Assembly: GCA_900554895.1 (NCBI GenBank) | Contig: USIX01000116.1 | Location: forward strand, 1-7,069 | DNA from: an uncultured Megamonas sp. | Lineage (GTDB): Bacteria > Bacillota > Negativicutes > Selenomonadales > Selenomonadaceae | DNA: 7,069 bases | Direction of reading: 5' to 3' | In this document: positions 5,678-7,069 of the stretch, one piece after another | Numbering within the stretch: position 1 is the first letter of the stretch | How the letters are laid out: each line of letters begins with the position of its first letter | Position numbers and translations under genes: made by a program | The notes under the pieces: model-generated | The model's input: the letters and a program-made list of their open reading frames with translations, nothing else | Told to the model about the DNA's origin: nothing | The model's database searches: none

Positions 5678-6874
5678 ATGTTAACTGACGAACAAATTTT
5701 CGCCAAAGATAAAAATGATTATATGCCTGTCTTTGCGCGTTACAATATAGTTTTAGACCATGGAAACGGTCCGTATCTTTATGATACCAACGGCAAAAAA
5801 TACATTGACTATTTAGCCGGTATCGCCGTAAACGTAGTCGGTCATAATTATAAACCGCTTGTTGATGCTATCAGCCACCAGGCTGCTAAAATGATACACT
5901 GCTCCAATCTTTACTATACGGAAGTTCAGATTGAAGCAGCTGAAAAACTGAAAAAATTAAGCGGTATGGATAAAGTGTTTTTCGGCAATTCCGGTGCAGA
6001 AGCCAACGAAGGCGCAATAAAACTTGCCCGTAAATATGCAACGGATATCGACCCGGAAAAAATTCAGATAATCTCCGCCGTCCACAGCTTTCACGGACGT
6101 ACGCTGGCAACACTCACCGCTACAGGTCAGGACCACTATCACCACGGTTTCGGCCCTCTGCCAGAAGGCTTCGACTACGTTCCGTTCAATGATATCGAAG
6201 CTCTTGAAGCCAAGATGAGCGACAAAACCTGCGCCGTTATGCTTGAAGCCATTCAGGGCGAAGGCGGCGTTCATGTGCCAGATGAAGACTATCTGCCAAA
6301 AGTCCGCGCTCTGTGCGATAAATATAATGCTGTTCTAATCTTTGATGAAGTTCAGTGCGGCATGGGACGTACAGGAACATTTTTCGGCTGTCAGCAGTTC
6401 GGCGTTAAACCGGATATCGTGACACTCGCCAAAGGACTTGCCGGAGGAGTGCCAATCGGTGCTTTCATGGCGACGGACAAAGTGGCAAATGCCTTTAAGC
6501 CGGGCGACCACGGCTCCACATTCGGCGGCAATCCGCTTGCCTGCGCCGCTGCCTGCGTTGTCTTGGACGCACTTGTAAACGATAACTTGATGGAAAACGC
6601 CAAAGAAGTAGGCGCTTATCTGAAAGCAAAATTCGATACTTACAAAGAAAAATATCCTACACTTATTAAAGAAGTTCGCGGACGCGGCCTAATCCTAGGC
6701 ATGGAACTGACCCGTCCGGGACGTGAAATCGCTAACGAATGCCTTGACTGGGGCGCAATTATCAACTGTACAGCAGGAAACGTACTGCGTTTCGTACCGC
6801 CGCTCAATATCACTAAAGCGCACGTTGATGAACTCATCACTATTTTAGACAAAGTTCTGCCAAAATATGTTTAA
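5678..6874 (+). CDS. argD: acetylornithine aminotransferase
   Basis: ArgD is a PLP enzyme that transfers the amino group of glutamate to N-acetylglutamate semialdehyde, giving N-acetylornithine. The 398 residues match the class III aminotransferase family. Features seen are GxYLYDTNGKKYIDYLAGIAV near the start, NSGAEANE (104-111) for phosphate binding, SFHGRTLAT (137-145), EAIQGEGG (190-197), FDEVQCGMGRTG (222-233, with D223 for the pyridine nitrogen), the PLP lysine K252 in TLAKGLAGG, and HGSTFGGNP (278-286). The C-terminal LRFVPPLNIT (370-379) is typical of ArgD. Related subgroups (succinylornithine, GABA or ornithine aminotransferases) are hard to exclude by motif alone, but the position between argB and argF decides it. 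GGAGG (5666-5670) lies 7 nt before the ATG, and the gap after argB is 14 nt. Confidence 0.96.
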   Translation: MLTDEQIFAKDKNDYMPVFARYNIVLDHGNGPYLYDTNGKKYIDYLAGIAVNVVGHNYKPLVDAISHQAAKMIHCSNLYYTEVQIEAAEKLKKLSGMDKVFFGNSGAEANEGAIKLARKYATDIDPEKIQIISAVHSFHGRTLATLTATGQDHYHHGFGPLPEGFDYVPFNDIEALEAKMSDKTCAVMLEAIQGEGGVHVPDEDYLPKVRALCDKYNAVLIFDEVQCGMGRTGTFFGCQQFGVKPDIVTLAKGLAGGVPIGAFMATDKVANAFKPGDHGSTFGGNPLACAAACVVLDALVNDNLMENAKEVGAYLKAKFDTYKEKYPTLIKEVRGRGLILGMELTRPGREIANECLDWGAIINCTAGNVLRFVPPLNITKAHVDELITILDKVLPKYV

Positions 6875-6895
6875 TAAAAAATTGGAGGTTTTACA

Positions 6896-7069
6896 ATGCT
6901 TAAAGGCAAAGACCTTTTATCCATACACGATTTAACAACAGAAGAAGTTTTTGAAATTCTCGATTTGGCTCATGAACTGAAAGCCAAACAGAAAGCCGGC
7001 ATCACTCATCATCTTTTAAAAGGAAAAACACTCGGCATGATTTTTGAAAAATCTTCCACCCGCACCCGT
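6896..7069 (+). CDS. argF: ornithine carbamoyltransferase, N-terminal part (cut by window end)
   Basis: ArgF joins carbamoyl phosphate to ornithine, giving citrulline. Only the first 58 codons are present; the frame is open at the window edge. The N-terminus [22 protein letters not shown] is typical of the family, and the visible sequence ends in FEKSSTRTR (50-58), the carbamoyl-phosphate-binding STRTR motif shared by ornithine carbamoyltransferases. The FEK(S)STRTR form separates it from aspartate carbamoyltransferase, which usually has FxxxSTRTR in a different setting. TTGGAGG (6882-6888) sits 7 nt before the ATG, and the gap after argD is 21 nt, so it is the fifth gene of the same operon. 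The anabolic role follows from that context; a catabolic enzyme would be expected beside arcA/arcC. Confidence 0.95.
   Translation, partial: MLKGKDLLSIHDLTTEEVFEILDLAHELKAKQKAGITHHLLKGKTLGMIFEKSSTRTR

Noticed and set aside
5957..6274. 105-codon open frame on the - strand inside argD
   Set aside because: It is opposite conserved aminotransferase motifs, with no domain of its own and no promoter or terminator arrangement to serve it.

Overview
The window reads as a stretch of an anaerobic, low-to-moderate GC Bacillota chromosome. The Negativicutes (Selenomonas/Megamonas-like) are my best guess. This rests on strong AGGAGG-type ribosome binding sites about 7 nt before nearly every start, AT-rich spacers, the argC-argJ-argB-argD-argF gene order, and a two-gene SufC/SufB-like pair of the kind found in anaerobes. 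The class-level assignment is inference. All recognised genes lie on the + strand.

Region 1 (1-1630) holds a SufC-like ABC ATPase followed at short distance by a short SufB/SufD-family scaffold, closed by a clear intrinsic terminator. Together they look like a minimal iron-sulfur cluster assembly unit (SufBC/SMS type). The 5' end of the ATPase gene is defective in this sequence. The Walker A core lies upstream of the first ATG in an open frame that has no start codon, and the residues that should precede it do not fit the family.

Region 2 (1631-2347) is a monocistronic-looking gene for an exported 196-residue protein of unknown function. It has its own putative weak promoter and a strong terminator with a 14-bp perfect stem.

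Region 3 (2348-7069) is an arginine biosynthesis operon: argC, argJ, argB, argD and the first 58 codons of argF, with gaps of 14-21 nt or a 1-nt overlap. Its control region is informative. A promoter with TTGAAA and TATAAT elements is covered by two ARG-box-like 18-mers separated by 3 bp, the classic ArgR/AhrC operator layout. Further downstream is a second extended -10 element inside a 14-bp tandem duplication. The enzymes convert glutamate through the acetylated intermediates to ornithine and then citrulline. ArgJ recycles the acetyl group, and ArgB has the N-terminal helix and C-terminal segment typical of arginine-inhibited NAG kinases. Control is therefore probably both transcriptional and allosteric.

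Most of the window is ordinary core metabolism. I do not see a convincing new system. The points most worth a second look are the broken ATPase start, the minimal Suf-like pair, the arginine operator/promoter arrangement and the uncharacterised exported protein.
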